NCBI GenBank assembly: GCA_017084465.1
Contig: CP070896.1
Span: 2,779,001-2,843,000, forward strand
Source of the DNA: Lacrimispora xylanisolvens
GTDB lineage: Bacteria > Bacillota > Clostridia > Lachnospirales > Lachnospiraceae
Reading direction: 5' to 3'
DNA: 64,000 nucleotides
Made by a program: the position numbers and the translations under genes. Positions 34,360 through 43,885 of the stretch are shown here, piece by piece; within the stretch, counting starts at the first letter, position 1; every line of letters starts with the position of its first letter. The notes under the pieces are model-generated. The model did no database searches. It was given only the letters and a program-made list of their open reading frames with translations, and was not told the origin of the DNA.

Positions 34360-35226
34360 ATGATACAAGATATATTCCCCCACGTATTTCATAACGAATT
34401 TGAAGTAAAATCACCTGCTGAAGACAGCTATTTTTTCTATTTTTCAGAAGGGAGCATCTGTCTGACAGAAGGCAAATCCAATACAATTCCCCGATTCTCC
34501 GCATTAGAAGATGAGGTTAGAAACCGATTCATGTCCCATTGTGATTATTTATTTTCCATCGATCAGATGGTTTTTTTTCTGGTAGACGAAACCAGCGTAT
34601 CACTGGCGGATACCCCCGGTATCAGTCTTTTGAAAATTAGCATATTGCGGGAATTAACCCCCATGTGGGTGTCTTTTTCAGCTGTGTGTGCCTCACAGCT
34701 TCATCGCTTCTATTTATCTAACCGCTACTGCGGTTGCTGCGGATCAGAGATGATTAAAAGCAAAAAAGAACGGTCTATGGTTTGTTCCTCCTGCGGTAAC
34801 ACCGTCTATCCAAAGATTGCACCCGCAGTCATTGTTGGCATCATACACGACGGAAAGCTGCTGCTTACGAAATATGCAGGCAGGGAATATACACGCTATG
34901 CACTTCTGGCTGGTTACACAGAGTTTGGTGAAACCTTAGAGGATACGGTAAACCGGGAAGTCATGGAGGAAGTTGGTCTGCGCGTAAAAAATATACGGTA
35001 CTATAAAAACCAGCCATGGGGCTTTTCAGATTCCATTTTGATGGGCTATTGGGCCGAGCTGGATGGTTCTCCACAAGTCACGCTGGATGAAACAGAATTA
35101 TCCACAGCTGTCTGGATGGCTCCTGAGGATATCCCCGACGATTTTACCAATATCAGCCTGACCCATGAAATGATTCTGTTATTTAAAAATGGTAAAATAA
35201 ACGAAACCCAGGGGGAAAAAGCCTGA
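34360..35226 (+). CDS. nudC: NudC-type Nudix hydrolase (NADH pyrophosphatase family)
   Basis: A 288-residue enzyme expected to hydrolyse NAD(H) or to remove NAD caps from RNA. The zinc ribbon is CGCCGSEM followed by CSSCGN (two Cys pairs), then YPKIAPAVIVGI. The Nudix box GYTEFGETLEDTVNREVMEE fits the G-x5-E-x7-RE-x2-EE pattern. The NudC-specific downstream motif appears as NQPWGFSDSIL, close to the usual SQPWPFP. The N-terminal 110 residues are poorly conserved, as in the family. The stop abuts the stop of the convergent DUF3267 gene. Confidence 0.9.
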   Translation: MIQDIFPHVFHNEFEVKSPAEDSYFFYFSEGSICLTEGKSNTIPRFSALEDEVRNRFMSHCDYLFSIDQMVFFLVDETSVSLADTPGISLLKISILRELTPMWVSFSAVCASQLHRFYLSNRYCGCCGSEMIKSKKERSMVCSSCGNTVYPKIAPAVIVGIIHDGKLLLTKYAGREYTRYALLAGYTEFGETLEDTVNREVMEEVGLRVKNIRYYKNQPWGFSDSILMGYWAELDGSPQVTLDETELSTAVWMAPEDIPDDFTNISLTHEMILLFKNGKINETQGEKA

Positions 35227-35248
35227 TCAGGCTTTCCTTCCTGGGTTT
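35204..35248. terminator. Bidirectional hairpin across the nudC and DUF3267 ends
   Basis: An outer stem AAACCCAG/CTGGGTTT (35204-35211 and 35241-35248) encloses an inner stem AAAGCC-TGATCA-GGCTTT. It covers both stop codons, which face each other at 35226/35227, so the terminator lies inside the coding ends. Confidence 0.65.
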
Positions 35249-35859
35249 CTGTAAAAGGTTGCATATCCATTTGCAATAAGAATTCCATCTTTAGGAACTT
35301 GTGATAGTATTAATATTACATTTAACACATCTACACACGCTCCTCCAGCATTAAATATACTTAGAAAAATGAAATAACCAGTTAATCGACCGAAAACAGC
35401 TAAAAGAAATGGTACTGCAAATGAGAGAATGAAAAGCGGCATAAGTGATATGACAACCATTCTTTTTCTGGTAAGGATTTCTTCCGTAAATACAAAACCA
35501 AACAGTCCATTAAATCCCCAATAAGTCTTATCTGAATTTCTTATTCCTGGTATAAATGCCGCATGAATCAACTCATGAATGAGAAGGTATAAAATCATTC
35601 CTAAGAGATAATATAAAACCTCTATTCCTATGGTAATTTCCAGGGAAAACCCCTGCTGTCCGGATAGCAGATTTTTTAATGGCGGGTATAAAAAATAACA
35701 CCATACTGCTGCGGATAACATCAGGATTAAACTAATTGGCATAGACCATAAAATTGCTCCCGATACAGACTTTGGTTTTTTTAAACGAAACCAGCCTTGC
35801 TCTTGCAGTTTTCTGGTTGTGTCTTCATTCTCCAGTGGTATTTTCTTAATAAATTTCAT
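35227..35859 (-). CDS. DUF3267 family membrane protein with HExxH motif
   Basis: A 210-residue integral membrane protein with four to five hydrophobic segments. LLIHELIHAAFIPGI in the second half contains the HExxH zinc-protease motif inside a membrane helix, and a later segment includes NAGGACVDVLNV, similar to the second metal region of intramembrane zinc peptidases. DUF3267 proteins are predicted metallopeptidases, but no substrate is known. The start ATG 35859 is preceded by GAGGTGAC. It is monocistronic, convergent with nudC. Confidence 0.82.
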   Translation of the reverse strand: MKFIKKIPLENEDTTRKLQEQGWFRLKKPKSVSGAILWSMPISLILMLSAAVWCYFLYPPLKNLLSGQQGFSLEITIGIEVLYYLLGMILYLLIHELIHAAFIPGIRNSDKTYWGFNGLFGFVFTEEILTRKRMVVISLMPLFILSFAVPFLLAVFGRLTGYFIFLSIFNAGGACVDVLNVILILSQVPKDGILIANGYATFYRNPGRKA

Positions 35860-35983
35860 AGTTTGTCACCTCAATTATTGCATAATAGTTCTTATATATT
35901 ATATATCGCTTTGCGACAATATTAAACAGTGATATTTCGGGTTTTTTTTTAACGTATATAATTTCAATAACAAAGGAGTTTTT

Positions 35984-36791
35984 ATGAAATTAACCGTTTT
36001 AGTTGATAATAATACATTAATTGATCAATATCTTTTAGGAGAGCCTGCTGTCAGTTATTATATTGAAGATGAAGATGAAAAAATACTGTTTGATACAGGA
36101 TATTCTGATGTGTTTATCCATAATGCAGAAAAACTACATATAAATTTAGCTGATATCACAAAAATCGTTTTTTCTCATGGTCATAATGATCACACAGGTG
36201 GGTTTCATTTCTTAAGTGAACAATATGATTTATCTCATGTTGAACTTTTTTCCCATCCGGATGTTTTTAAGTTAAAGATAGAGTCTGGTGAAAATATCGG
36301 TTCTAATCTTACAGAAAATACGGTAAACAAAATCTGTCATTTATCTGTCACAAAACATCCGGTTTCTATTAGCAATAATATAGTTTTCTTAGGAGAAGTA
36401 CCCATTACTCATTCTTTCGAGGCGAGAGCCCCCATAGGGGAGAAAGAACTATCCCACAGTTGTTATCTCGATGATTACGTGATGGACGATTCTGCACTCG
36501 TTTATAGATGCAGCAAGGGGATCTTTATTATTACAGGCTGCTCTCACAGCGGTATCTGTAATATTATCGAATACGCTAAAATCGTTTGTAAAACAGAAAC
36601 TGTCTTAGGAGTAATTGGAGGTTTTCATCTTTCAAACAGGCACAAGGCTCGAGCAGACAATTCAGTATTTTCTCGATAATAGCATTCAGGAATTATACCC
36701 TTGCCATTGCGTCTCTTTTAAAGTTAAAGCCGAAATAAACAGCCGCATCCCCATCCATGAAGTAGGTGCTGGACTGACAATTACTATTTAA
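35984..36791 (+). CDS. Metallo-beta-lactamase-fold hydrolase, frameshifted near its C-terminus
   Basis: Cytoplasmic metallo-hydrolase starting MKLTVLVDNNTLIDQYLLGE after AAAGGAG. The metal motif is FSHGHNDHTGGF (HxHxDH) and further ligands appear in GCSHSGICN and GGFHLSN. This arrangement fits the group annotated as 7,8-dihydropterin-6-methyl-4-aminobenzene phosphate synthase-like. The printed frame ends at 36679. Removing one base near 36641 continues QTIQYFLDNSIQELYPCHCV and ends with EVGAGLTITI at 36791. The corrected length is about 269 residues. The substrate is unknown. Confidence 0.83.
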
Positions 36792-36799
36792 CATTTGAC

Positions 36800-37276
36800 T
36801 TACGACAGCGTTGCAGCCCATTTTGCCGCGCTGTCAATGCTCTCGGGATTTTTCTTAGGTTCCACAAATGCAATTTCACCTACAAATTTATTCTCCGGCA
36901 AAGCCTCCTTTAGCTTTGCAAAACACTTTGCTGCACCTCCCCCGCCATGGCTTGCAAATATTGCAATTTTTTTATTAACAATTTTATAATCGTTAACAAA
37001 ACTTCTGATAGGTGGAGCAAATGATCCGGCCCAAACCGGAGTTCCGATGATAATTGTTTCATATCGACTCAGATCAATGCTTTCGTTTGTTAACGTCGGC
37101 TTATCTCCAAAAACAACACTCTTTCCGCCCCAAAAATACTTTCCAATTCCCTCAGTCGGATACTTCTTACTAGTCTTTAATTCAACAACATCCGCATTTA
37201 ATGTCTCTCCAATTTTTTCCGCTATCAACTTTGTATTACCATCAAATGAAAAATATACAACTAAAGCACTCTTCAT
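36800..37276 (-). CDS. Flavodoxin family protein
   Basis: A 158-residue flavodoxin. The phosphate-binding loop is YFSFDGNTKLIAEKI at the N-terminus, followed by IIIGTPVWAGSFAPP (flavin ring loop) and FASHGGGGAAKCF. It probably carries FMN and acts as a small electron carrier or reductase. Its start overlaps the stop of the PadR gene by one base (TAATG), so the two are cotranscribed and the regulator probably controls both. Confidence 0.88.
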   Translation of the reverse strand: MKSALVVYFSFDGNTKLIAEKIGETLNADVVELKTSKKYPTEGIGKYFWGGKSVVFGDKPTLTNESIDLSRYETIIIGTPVWAGSFAPPIRSFVNDYKIVNKKIAIFASHGGGGAAKCFAKLKEALPENKFVGEIAFVEPKKNPESIDSAAKWAATLS

Positions 37277-37835
37277 TATGATTCCCCTTTCTCAATTATA
37301 ATTTTCTTTGCTTCTAAAGCCCAATCCTTCATTGCAGAATAAACATGTACACCACACAGCGCAGTCAGGTGGCTATAAGTACAATCCATCCCTTCACCCA
37401 TTAACTGGCTAAGATTCTCCATACAGTCTTTCATTTCTTTTACCAGTTCTTCATTTCTCCTGATAAAATCATCCAGATGTCCGATTAATACTTCCGATTC
37501 AGTATTCTCTCCAAAAGAAATCTTAAGTAGTATTTCATAACGTAGCTTTTCAATCTCCGGTTTCTCGCGCAACCACTCCGAAAGTTCTTTTCTGCCTGCA
37601 TCGGTAATGCTGTATACGATTTGTCCCCGTCCGTTAACATGTTCTCCTTTGTCCGGGCAGACAGCTAATCCCTGGGCAACCAGTACCTTTAAAGTGGGAT
37701 ATATCTGTCCATAGCTTTCCTGCCAAAAGTGACTGTATTCATTTTCAAGCCATTTTTAATAGTGTAACCAGTCAGCGGCATACGGGCAAGCATTCCCAGT
37801 ATTACATATTTTGACTTTCCAGTGTTCTCTTTCAT
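37276..37835 (-). CDS. PadR-family transcriptional regulator, frameshifted
   Basis: Start ATG 37835 follows AGGAGGTATACAA. The N-terminal winged helix reads KYVILGMLARMPLTGYTIKK, then, after adding one A near 37754-37757, WLENEYSHFWQESYGQIYPT and the wing segment GRGQIVYSITDAGRKEL. The C-terminal helical domain (about 37.57-37.28 kb) is the dimerisation part, as in AphA-like PadR proteins. Size after correction is about 186 residues. It is first in a two-gene operon with a flavodoxin, a common setting for redox or phenolic-stress response, though the inducer is unknown. Confidence 0.85.
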
Positions 37836-37863
37836 TTGTATACCTCCTGTTTTATATAGCATA

Positions 37864-37892
37864 ATGATATATCATATTGATATATAAATCAA
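37864..37892. promoter_or_regulatory. Tandem palindromes before padR, candidate operator
   Basis: ATGATATATCAT (37864-37875) is a perfect palindrome and is followed directly by TTGATATATAAATCAA (37877-37892), whose ends are inverted. The pair lies about 30 bases before the PadR start, a typical autoregulation position. The AT-rich context lowers certainty. Confidence 0.45.
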
Positions 37893-38034
37893 GTAAAAAT
37901 TTAATAAATTTTGATCCATCTGCTTATGGAATAAAGAGAATGGTAATAAACTAGCACCTATGATATAATATCCACCAAAAGACAGTAAATTAAATACCCG
38001 GATACAAAAAGATTTTTTTAAAGGCGGCGACAAA

Positions 38035-38865
38035 TTGACAAATAAAAAAACAGAAAACAAATACGCTGATTACGCGTTAAAACTAAAAATAGATTGCAAA
38101 AATTGCAGCGGTTTATGCTGTGTTTCTTTATACTGCACAAAGACAGATGGATTTCCTGCAAACAAAGAGGCTGGGATCCCGTGCACATATCTGGACTCTG
38201 ATTATGGATGTAACATACATTCCAAGCTAAGTGAAAAAAATTACAAAGGTTGTATCGCTTATGACTGTTTCGGTGCGGGGCAAAGAGCCACTCAACTCTG
38301 TCTGAAAAATGGCACCTGGAAAACAAATCCCAAACATGCAGACATGATATTCGAAACGTTTATGATTGTATTTCAGCTCCATCAGATGCTATGGTATTTG
38401 GTGGAAGCATTTCAGTTAACATCTGACAATAAATTGAAATCAACCATAGATGAACTGATACAGGAAAATGAACAGATAGCAGAAATGCTTCCAGAAAATT
38501 GTTCAAAGACAGACCTTTCAGCATACCGTTTAAAAGTAAATACCGTTTTAAAACAAATAAGCACTGCAATTTCAATCAGTACATCAACAAGCAGGCATTC
38601 AGACATGATGTATCTGGGCAAAAACTTTAAAAAAGCAAATCTGGACGGAATAGATTTCAGTATGTCACTTATGATTGCATCCAATTTTACAGGGTGCAGT
38701 TTGAAGAAAACCAATTTTTTAGGTGCTGACATCCGTGATGCCAACGTTAAAGATACCGATTTAAGTGAATGTATATTCTTAACACAGATGCAGATCAACT
38801 CTGCAATTGGAAACAAAAACACCAGACTGCCGGACAAATTATGTCGTCCGGCAGCCTGGTTCTAA
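38035..38865 (+). CDS. Pentapeptide-repeat protein with N-terminal cysteine cluster
   Basis: A 276-residue protein. Residues about 17-75 hold many cysteines (CKNCSGLCC, then C-x-Y-L, GCNIH, GCIAYDC), similar to zinc- or Fe-S-binding YkgJ-type clusters. A helical middle follows (residues 95-190). Residues about 205-260 are five-residue repeats (FKKANLDGIDF, GADIRDANVKDTDL), which fold as a right-handed quadrilateral helix. The start is TTG at 38035 with AAAGGCGGCGA upstream. Some pentapeptide proteins protect DNA gyrase, but this one has only about 10 repeats and an uncommon fusion, so I give no function. Confidence 0.8.
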   Translation: MTNKKTENKYADYALKLKIDCKNCSGLCCVSLYCTKTDGFPANKEAGIPCTYLDSDYGCNIHSKLSEKNYKGCIAYDCFGAGQRATQLCLKNGTWKTNPKHADMIFETFMIVFQLHQMLWYLVEAFQLTSDNKLKSTIDELIQENEQIAEMLPENCSKTDLSAYRLKVNTVLKQISTAISISTSTSRHSDMMYLGKNFKKANLDGIDFSMSLMIASNFTGCSLKKTNFLGADIRDANVKDTDLSECIFLTQMQINSAIGNKNTRLPDKLCRPAAWF

Positions 38866-38893
38866 CAATGTTAAATAGTATGAAATTGAAAAA

Positions 38894-38932
38894 AAGAGAA
38901 CAGATTTGAAAAACTCCAAATCCATTCTCTTT
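38894..38932. terminator. Bidirectional terminator between the pentapeptide gene and adhE
   Basis: AAGAGAA..GATTTG pairs with CAAATC..TTCTCTT. The minus-strand side is followed by seven T (adhE), the plus-strand side by TTATT. Confidence 0.75.
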
Positions 38933-38980
38933 TATTGTCCTGTCAAAAGATCCTGTTATGATCTCTTTCCCGGTTTATAT

Positions 38981-41596
38981 TTATTTACCGTAGTAAGCTT
39001 TTAAATACATTTCCTTAATTTCACTGAACAGCGGGTATCTTGGGTTTGCACCGGTACACTGATCATCAAATGCATTTTCAACCATCTCGTCAAGTGTATC
39101 TAAGAAATACTTCTCATCTACGCCGTAATCTTTAATAGTTGCCTTAATGCCTACTGCCTTCTTTAATTCCTCTACCTTAACAAGGAATTTTTTGAATACT
39201 TCCGCATCATCCTTGCCTTCCACTCCACAGAAGCGTGCGCATTCTGCATATCTTGCCAGTGTATGGGGATACTGATACTGTGGGAATGTTCCCATCTTAG
39301 TCGGTACTTCAGAAGCATTAAACTCCATAACCAGAGTGATTAACAGTGCATTTGCCACACCATGAGGAATATGGTGATAAGCTCCTAATTTATGAGCCAT
39401 AGAGTGGCAAACTCCTAAGAATGCATTGTTAAATGCCATACCAGCCATACAGGAAGCATCAGCCATCTTGCATCTTGCTTCAACATTAGTTCCATCGTTA
39501 TAAGCGGTTGGAAGGTATTCAAATACATTTTTCATAGACTTCAGTGCAAGACCGTCCGTATAGTCAGAAGCCATGACTGAAGCGTATGCTTCCAGTCCGT
39601 GAGTCAGAACATCAATACCAGAAGCACTGGTCAGACCCTTAGGCTGGCTCATCATATTGTCTGCATCTACGATAGACATATTAGGCATTAACTGGTAATC
39701 TGCAAGAGGATATTTTACTCCAGTATTCTGATCTGTAATAACTGCGAAAGAAGTTACTTCAGAACCTGTACCGGAAGAAGTTGGGATTGCTACAAAATAA
39801 GCTTTCTCGCCCATTTTCGGGAATGTGTAAACTCTCTTACGGATATCCATAAAGCGCATTGCCATATCCTGGAAATCCACTTCCGGATGCTCATACATAA
39901 CCCACATGATCTTGGCAGCATCCATAGCGGAACCGCCGCCCAGCGCAATAATTGTATCTGGCTGGAATGCCTTCATAGCTGCAGCACCGGCCTCAGCGTT
40001 TGCAAGAGTCGGATCAGGCTGAACATCTGAGAATACAGTATAAACGATACCCATTTCATTGAGTTTGTCAGTAATTGCCTTGGTATAACCATTCATATAA
40101 AGGAAAGAGTCTGTTACTACAAATGCTCTCTTTTTGTTATAAACATCTTTTAACTCACTAAGCGCAACTGGCATACAGCCTTTTTTGAAATAAACTTTCT
40201 CCGGATTTCTGAACCACAGCATGTTCTCTCTCCTCTCAGCAACGGTTTTAATATTCAGCAGATGCTTCACACCTACATTTTCAGAAACAGAGTTTCCTCC
40301 CCAGGAACCGCAGCCCAGAGTCAGAGATGGCTGTAACTTAAAGTTATAAATATCACCGATACCGCCATGAGAAGATGGTGTATTAACCAGAATACGGCAG
40401 GTTTTCATTGCAGCTGCATGTTTGGCCATCTTTTCAGTTTCATTCACATTCACATACAGAGAAGCTGTATGGCCATAACCACCGTCTGCAACCAGCTGTT
40501 CTGCCTTTTCGATTGCCTCATCAAAGGTTTTAGCCTTGTACATAGCCAGAACTGGAGACAGCTTTTCATGTGAAAATTCTTCCTCAAGATGTACGCTTTC
40601 CACTTCACCAATTAAGATCTTAGTTGATTCCGGAACTTCCACACCAGCAAGCTTGGCAATGGTATGAGCTTTCTGACCAACAATCTTTGCATTTAACGCA
40701 CCATTGATAATAATGGTTTTACGTACTTTCTCAATCTCATCGCCTTTTAAGAAGTAGCAGCCTCTTGCTGCAAATTCCTTCTTAACCGCGTCATAAACCT
40801 TTTCAAGAACAGTAACAGACTGCTCAGAAGCGCAAATCATACCGTTATCAAATGTTTTGGAATGAATGATGGAGTTGACTGCCATCTTAACATCTGCTGT
40901 ATCATCAATGATAACCGGTGTATTACCTGCACCAACGCCCAGAGCCGGTTTGCCGGAGGAATAAGCTGCTTTTACCATTCCAGGTCCGCCTGTTGCAAGA
41001 ATGATATCTGCACTTCTCATAACCTCGTTGGTTAATTCAAGTGACGGTACATCAATCCATCCAATAATCCCTTCTGGAGCTCCCGCTTTAACAGCTGCAT
41101 CAAGAACTACTTTAGCTGCTGCTATAGTACAGTTCTTTGCTCTTGGGTGTGGGGAAATGATAATTGCATTTCTGGTTTTTAAGCTGATTAAGGTTTTGAA
41201 TATAGCAGTTGAAGTCGGGTTTGTAGTCGGAATAACTGCTGCTACCAGTCCGATAGGTTCTGCAATTTTCTTTATTCCAAATGCTTTATCTTCTTCAATT
41301 ACACCGCAGGTCTTTGTATCTTTATAAGAATTATAAATATATTCAGCTGCATAATTGTTCTTAATTACTTTATCCTCTGCAACGCCCATCCCGGTTTCTT
41401 CGACAGCCATCTTTGCAAGAGGGATTCTTAATTTATTTGCAGCACTGGCTGCTTCATAAAAGATTTTATCAACCTGCTCCTGAGTGAAGGTTGCGAATAC
41501 TCTCTGAGCTTCTCTCATTGCCTCCATTTTTGCGATCAGGGTATCTACACTATCAATTATCTGGGGAACCTTAATCAGTTCTTCTTTTTTTGCCAT
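38981..41596 (-). CDS. adhE: Bifunctional acetaldehyde-CoA/alcohol dehydrogenase
   Basis: Two-step reduction of acetyl-CoA to ethanol with two NADH, a main fermentative route. The intact protein has 871 residues from [10 protein letters not shown], with ATG 41596 after GGAGG. The N-terminal half is a CoA-acylating aldehyde dehydrogenase: catalytic cysteine in [10 protein letters not shown] and nucleotide region [12 protein letters not shown]. The C-terminal half is an iron-dependent alcohol dehydrogenase: [15 protein letters not shown], and iron ligands in [17 protein letters not shown]. AdhE typically assembles into long spirosomes. It is monocistronic with a consensus promoter and a strong terminator, and is one of the few long genes here without a frame break. 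Confidence 0.96.
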   Translation of the reverse strand: MAKKEELIKVPQIIDSVDTLIAKMEAMREAQRVFATFTQEQVDKIFYEAASAANKLRIPLAKMAVEETGMGVAEDKVIKNNYAAEYIYNSYKDTKTCGVIEEDKAFGIKKIAEPIGLVAAVIPTTNPTSTAIFKTLISLKTRNAIIISPHPRAKNCTIAAAKVVLDAAVKAGAPEGIIGWIDVPSLELTNEVMRSADIILATGGPGMVKAAYSSGKPALGVGAGNTPVIIDDTADVKMAVNSIIHSKTFDNGMICASEQSVTVLEKVYDAVKKEFAARGCYFLKGDEIEKVRKTIIINGALNAKIVGQKAHTIAKLAGVEVPESTKILIGEVESVHLEEEFSHEKLSPVLAMYKAKTFDEAIEKAEQLVADGGYGHTASLYVNVNETEKMAKHAAAMKTCRILVNTPSSHGGIGDIYNFKLQPSLTLGCGSWGGNSVSENVGVKHLLNIKTVAERRENMLWFRNPEKVYFKKGCMPVALSELKDVYNKKRAFVVTDSFLYMNGYTKAITDKLNEMGIVYTVFSDVQPDPTLANAEAGAAAMKAFQPDTIIALGGGSAMDAAKIMWVMYEHPEVDFQDMAMRFMDIRKRVYTFPKMGEKAYFVAIPTSSGTGSEVTSFAVITDQNTGVKYPLADYQLMPNMSIVDADNMMSQPKGLTSASGIDVLTHGLEAYASVMASDYTDGLALKSMKNVFEYLPTAYNDGTNVEARCKMADASCMAGMAFNNAFLGVCHSMAHKLGAYHHIPHGVANALLITLVMEFNASEVPTKMGTFPQYQYPHTLARYAECARFCGVEGKDDAEVFKKFLVKVEELKKAVGIKATIKDYGVDEKYFLDTLDEMVENAFDDQCTGANPRYPLFSEIKEMYLKAYYGK

Positions 41597-41674
41597 CTTG
41601 AATTTCCTCCATTTTATAAGTATCAATCCCATTGGTTACTTGATCGATATTTTTTTAACGATCTTTATGATCTT

Positions 41675-41703
41675 ATTATATTCTATCGTTATTTTTTTGT
41701 CAA
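41675..41703 (-). promoter_or_regulatory. Consensus promoter of adhE
   Basis: On the minus strand TTGACA (41703-41698) and TATAAT (41680-41675) are spaced by exactly 17 bases, a full consensus match. Transcription would begin about 70 bases before the adhE start codon. Confidence 0.8.
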
Positions 41704-41740
41704 TGTGAGAACTCACAAAAATATACATCAATCGATATAT

Positions 41741-41827
41741 TTTTTTATCTAATTTTTATAAATATTTTTTTACTTATATAAGGATTGGTCTCAATCTTAT
41801 AAATCTTATAAAACAAGGGTTTATAAG
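41741..41827. promoter_or_regulatory. Repeated AT-rich elements between adhE and coaW
   Basis: The 449-base gap (41597-42045) contains no gene. ATCGATAT followed by T runs occurs twice, at about 41643-41650 (between the adhE -10 and start) and 41733-41740 (upstream of -35). CTTATAAA (41796-41803) and TTTATAAG (41820-41827) form an inverted repeat. These could be binding sites for a regulator of adhE, but no match to the Rex consensus is convincing. Confidence 0.3.
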
Positions 41828-42045
41828 GGTTGTTAATGATTCAGAATAATCAATAAACCGCTATATCCTGTTTTTTCCTTATTTTTACCTCAATTAAAAT
41901 AAAGAAATAATATGATTCTGCCCTGGTTCTATGAACACATTTAAGAACTTGGCATTTACCTATAAATATGGTATAGTTAGCCTTACTACCTGCTATAATA
42001 AGGTCCGGGCAGGTTAATTAGATAAGGTGATTTAAGGGGACATAT

Positions 42046-42888
42046 ATGAAAATAACCATTGGAATTGATCTTGGAGGAAGTACAACGAAGATTGTAGGAT
42101 TTCAGGATCATAAATTGAAAATACCCACATTTGTGAAGGCAGATAATCCCATCGCTTCTCTATTTGGTGCTCTGGGTAAATTTATCTATGATAACAACAT
42201 TCAGTTAAATGAAATAGAAAAAATTATGATTACAGGGGTAGGAAGTGCATATGTAGAGCAACCTCTTTATGGTATTCCAACTTTTAAGGTGAATGAATTT
42301 ACCTGTAATGGATTAGGTGGTCAGTATTTTACCGGATTAAAGGATTTAATCGTGGTAAGTATGGGTACCGGTACTTCACTGGTACAGGTGAATGGAGATT
42401 CCATTGTTCATACCGGAGGTATTGGAATCGGGGGAGGAACCATCCTGGGACTTTCAAGCCTTTTATTAAAAACCCAGGATATCTCTCATATCATGGATCT
42501 GGCCAGCAGAGGAACTTTAAGTAATATAGACTTACAAATTCAGGATATTTCAAGAACTCCTCTTCCAGGGCTGCCATTATCTGCGACAGCATCGAACTTT
42601 GGAAAAGTGAGAGGTTTTGTATCAGATGAAGATATTGCAATCGGTATCATTCATATGGTACTCCAGGTAATAGGAAAATCCGCTATTCTTTCTTCATTAA
42701 ACAGCAATATTAATGACTTTGTTATGACAGGGAATCTTTCTAAGTTTCCTCAGTGCAGGGAGATCTTTCAATCCCTGGAGACCATGTTTGATGTTCACTT
42801 TATTATTCCTGAACAGGCTGAATACGGTACTGCCATCGGTGCTGCTCTCACAGAAGAGCATCATTTGGAGATGACAGAGATCCGTTAA
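42046..42888 (+). CDS. coaW: Type II pantothenate kinase
   Basis: Phosphorylates pantothenate in the first step of coenzyme A synthesis. The 280-residue ASKHA-fold protein has the phosphate-1 loop GIDLGGSTTKIVGF, the adenosine and ATP region VVSMGTGTSLVQV, and GGIGIGGGTILGL. This is the short bacterial CoaW type related to eukaryotic PanK, unlike CoaA or CoaX. The start ATG follows AAGGGGA. It is a single gene, divergent from adhE and abutting a convergent PNPOx-like gene. Confidence 0.9.
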   Translation: MKITIGIDLGGSTTKIVGFQDHKLKIPTFVKADNPIASLFGALGKFIYDNNIQLNEIEKIMITGVGSAYVEQPLYGIPTFKVNEFTCNGLGGQYFTGLKDLIVVSMGTGTSLVQVNGDSIVHTGGIGIGGGTILGLSSLLLKTQDISHIMDLASRGTLSNIDLQIQDISRTPLPGLPLSATASNFGKVRGFVSDEDIAIGIIHMVLQVIGKSAILSSLNSNINDFVMTGNLSKFPQCREIFQSLETMFDVHFIIPEQAEYGTAIGAALTEEHHLEMTEIR

Positions 42889-43281
42889 TTAAAACATAAT
42901 TTCTTTCTTTACACTGGTAAGGGACTGGATTACAGCTTTGGCATTTTGTAAATAGAATACTTCCATTAAGTTATCGTCAACCGAATACATTCTGCTTAAA
43001 GCTGATCCATACTCTTCCATCATTGCTACTCTCGCTTCTCTTCTGGAATCTAAAACAGCTTCACACTGAAGCCGGATCCAGGTCCCGTGGTTCATTCCGC
43101 TGATTTCAATTTTAGGGTTCATCATTTGATCAAATACCGGTTTTTTATTGTTGGTAATAATATAAATCTTTCCTTCAAACTGACACACAGCTCCAAAGGG
43201 GCGTACTCTTGCCTGATCCCCGTCACAGGTAGCCAGATAAAACGTTTTGCATTCCTTTAAATACTGAAGTACTTCTTCCAT
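42889..43281 (-). CDS. Pyridoxamine 5'-phosphate oxidase-like FMN-binding protein
   Basis: A 130-residue split-barrel protein: FYLATCDGDQARVRPFGAV and GKIYIITNNKKPVFDQM match the FMN-binding half of the PNPOx/NimA-like superfamily. It lacks the full length (about 210 residues) and C-terminal arginine region of true PdxH, so vitamin B6 synthesis is unlikely; such proteins often bind flavin or reduce small compounds. The stop touches the coaW stop. The start ATG is preceded by GGAAGAGGAGAAATCAAT. Confidence 0.83.
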   Translation of the reverse strand: MEEVLQYLKECKTFYLATCDGDQARVRPFGAVCQFEGKIYIITNNKKPVFDQMMNPKIEISGMNHGTWIRLQCEAVLDSRREARVAMMEEYGSALSRMYSVDDNLMEVFYLQNAKAVIQSLTSVKKEIMF

Positions 43282-43328
43282 ATTGATTTCTCCTCTTCCT
43301 ATTATAATGTTTCATAAAACATATATAT

Positions 43329-43356
43329 AAAAAACACGGTAAAAACCGTGTTTTTT
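43329..43356 (-). terminator. Terminator behind the par operon and DUF4446
   Basis: AAAAAACACGGT pairs with ACCGTGTTTTTT around four A. On the minus strand the stem directly follows the DUF4446 stop codon (43355-43357). Confidence 0.8.
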
Positions 43357-43861
43357 ATGAATGATATCCCAATGCCCGTTCCAGAGCTTCTTTTTCTTCA
43401 CTTCCAAGAAGTACTTCTGTTTCTCCTCTTTCTACTTCTTTAATGTATACATAACATCCTTCTCTGCTATGAACTGAGTTCAGTACAAATCCACTGTTTG
43501 TATAATCCAATAATGACATAGCAAAGCTTAAATTACCTCCCATGCCTTTAAATGCGTTGTATTTTACAAGACCAAACTTCTGGAATGCACTTCTATAGTT
43601 TTTATTCGTATTTCTCAGAGAGTCTTTATTCGCACGATCCTCTGATTTTAACTGGGCAATATCTTCCATCTGTTCCATAATAATGCCCTCAAGTGTCTCC
43701 GCATCTTTACCTCTCATAAAAAAATCATATCTGCGATACAATTTTTTCATTTGTATCATACAAATAATTACGACAATTAGTAATATTAGTGTAAGCGCGG
43801 ATAATCCAATGATCAAAAAGGCTGGATCAATCGGCAGCTGATTTAATATACTGTTATCCAT
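43355..43861 (-). CDS. DUF4446 family membrane-anchored protein
   Basis: A 168-residue protein with one N-terminal membrane helix (LIIGLSALTLILLIVVIICM) and a cytoplasmic part. The latter has a coiled-coil-like linker (QMEDIAQLKSEDRANKDSLR) and a compact domain (FQKFGLVKYNAFKGMGGNLSF, then SMLDYTNSGFVL-like LLDYTNSGFVLNSV). This fits DUF4446, often encoded next to parB in Firmicutes. It is 24 bases behind parB and is the last gene of the par operon. The function is unknown; a link to chromosome segregation is inferred from position only. Confidence 0.85.
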   Translation of the reverse strand: MDNSILNQLPIDPAFLIIGLSALTLILLIVVIICMIQMKKLYRRYDFFMRGKDAETLEGIIMEQMEDIAQLKSEDRANKDSLRNTNKNYRSAFQKFGLVKYNAFKGMGGNLSFAMSLLDYTNSGFVLNSVHSREGCYVYIKEVERGETEVLLGSEEKEALERALGYHS

Positions 43862-43885
43862 TCTTTCGTCCTCACTTCCATGATG

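Noticed and set aside
38035-38040. TTGACA at 38035 as a -35 box
   Set aside because: It coincides with the TTG start codon of the pentapeptide gene, and no -10 box fits downstream.
41796-41860. Rex operator near TTGTTAATGATT upstream of adhE
   Set aside because: Only one half-site resembles TTGTTAA-N4-TTAACAA and the other half is missing.
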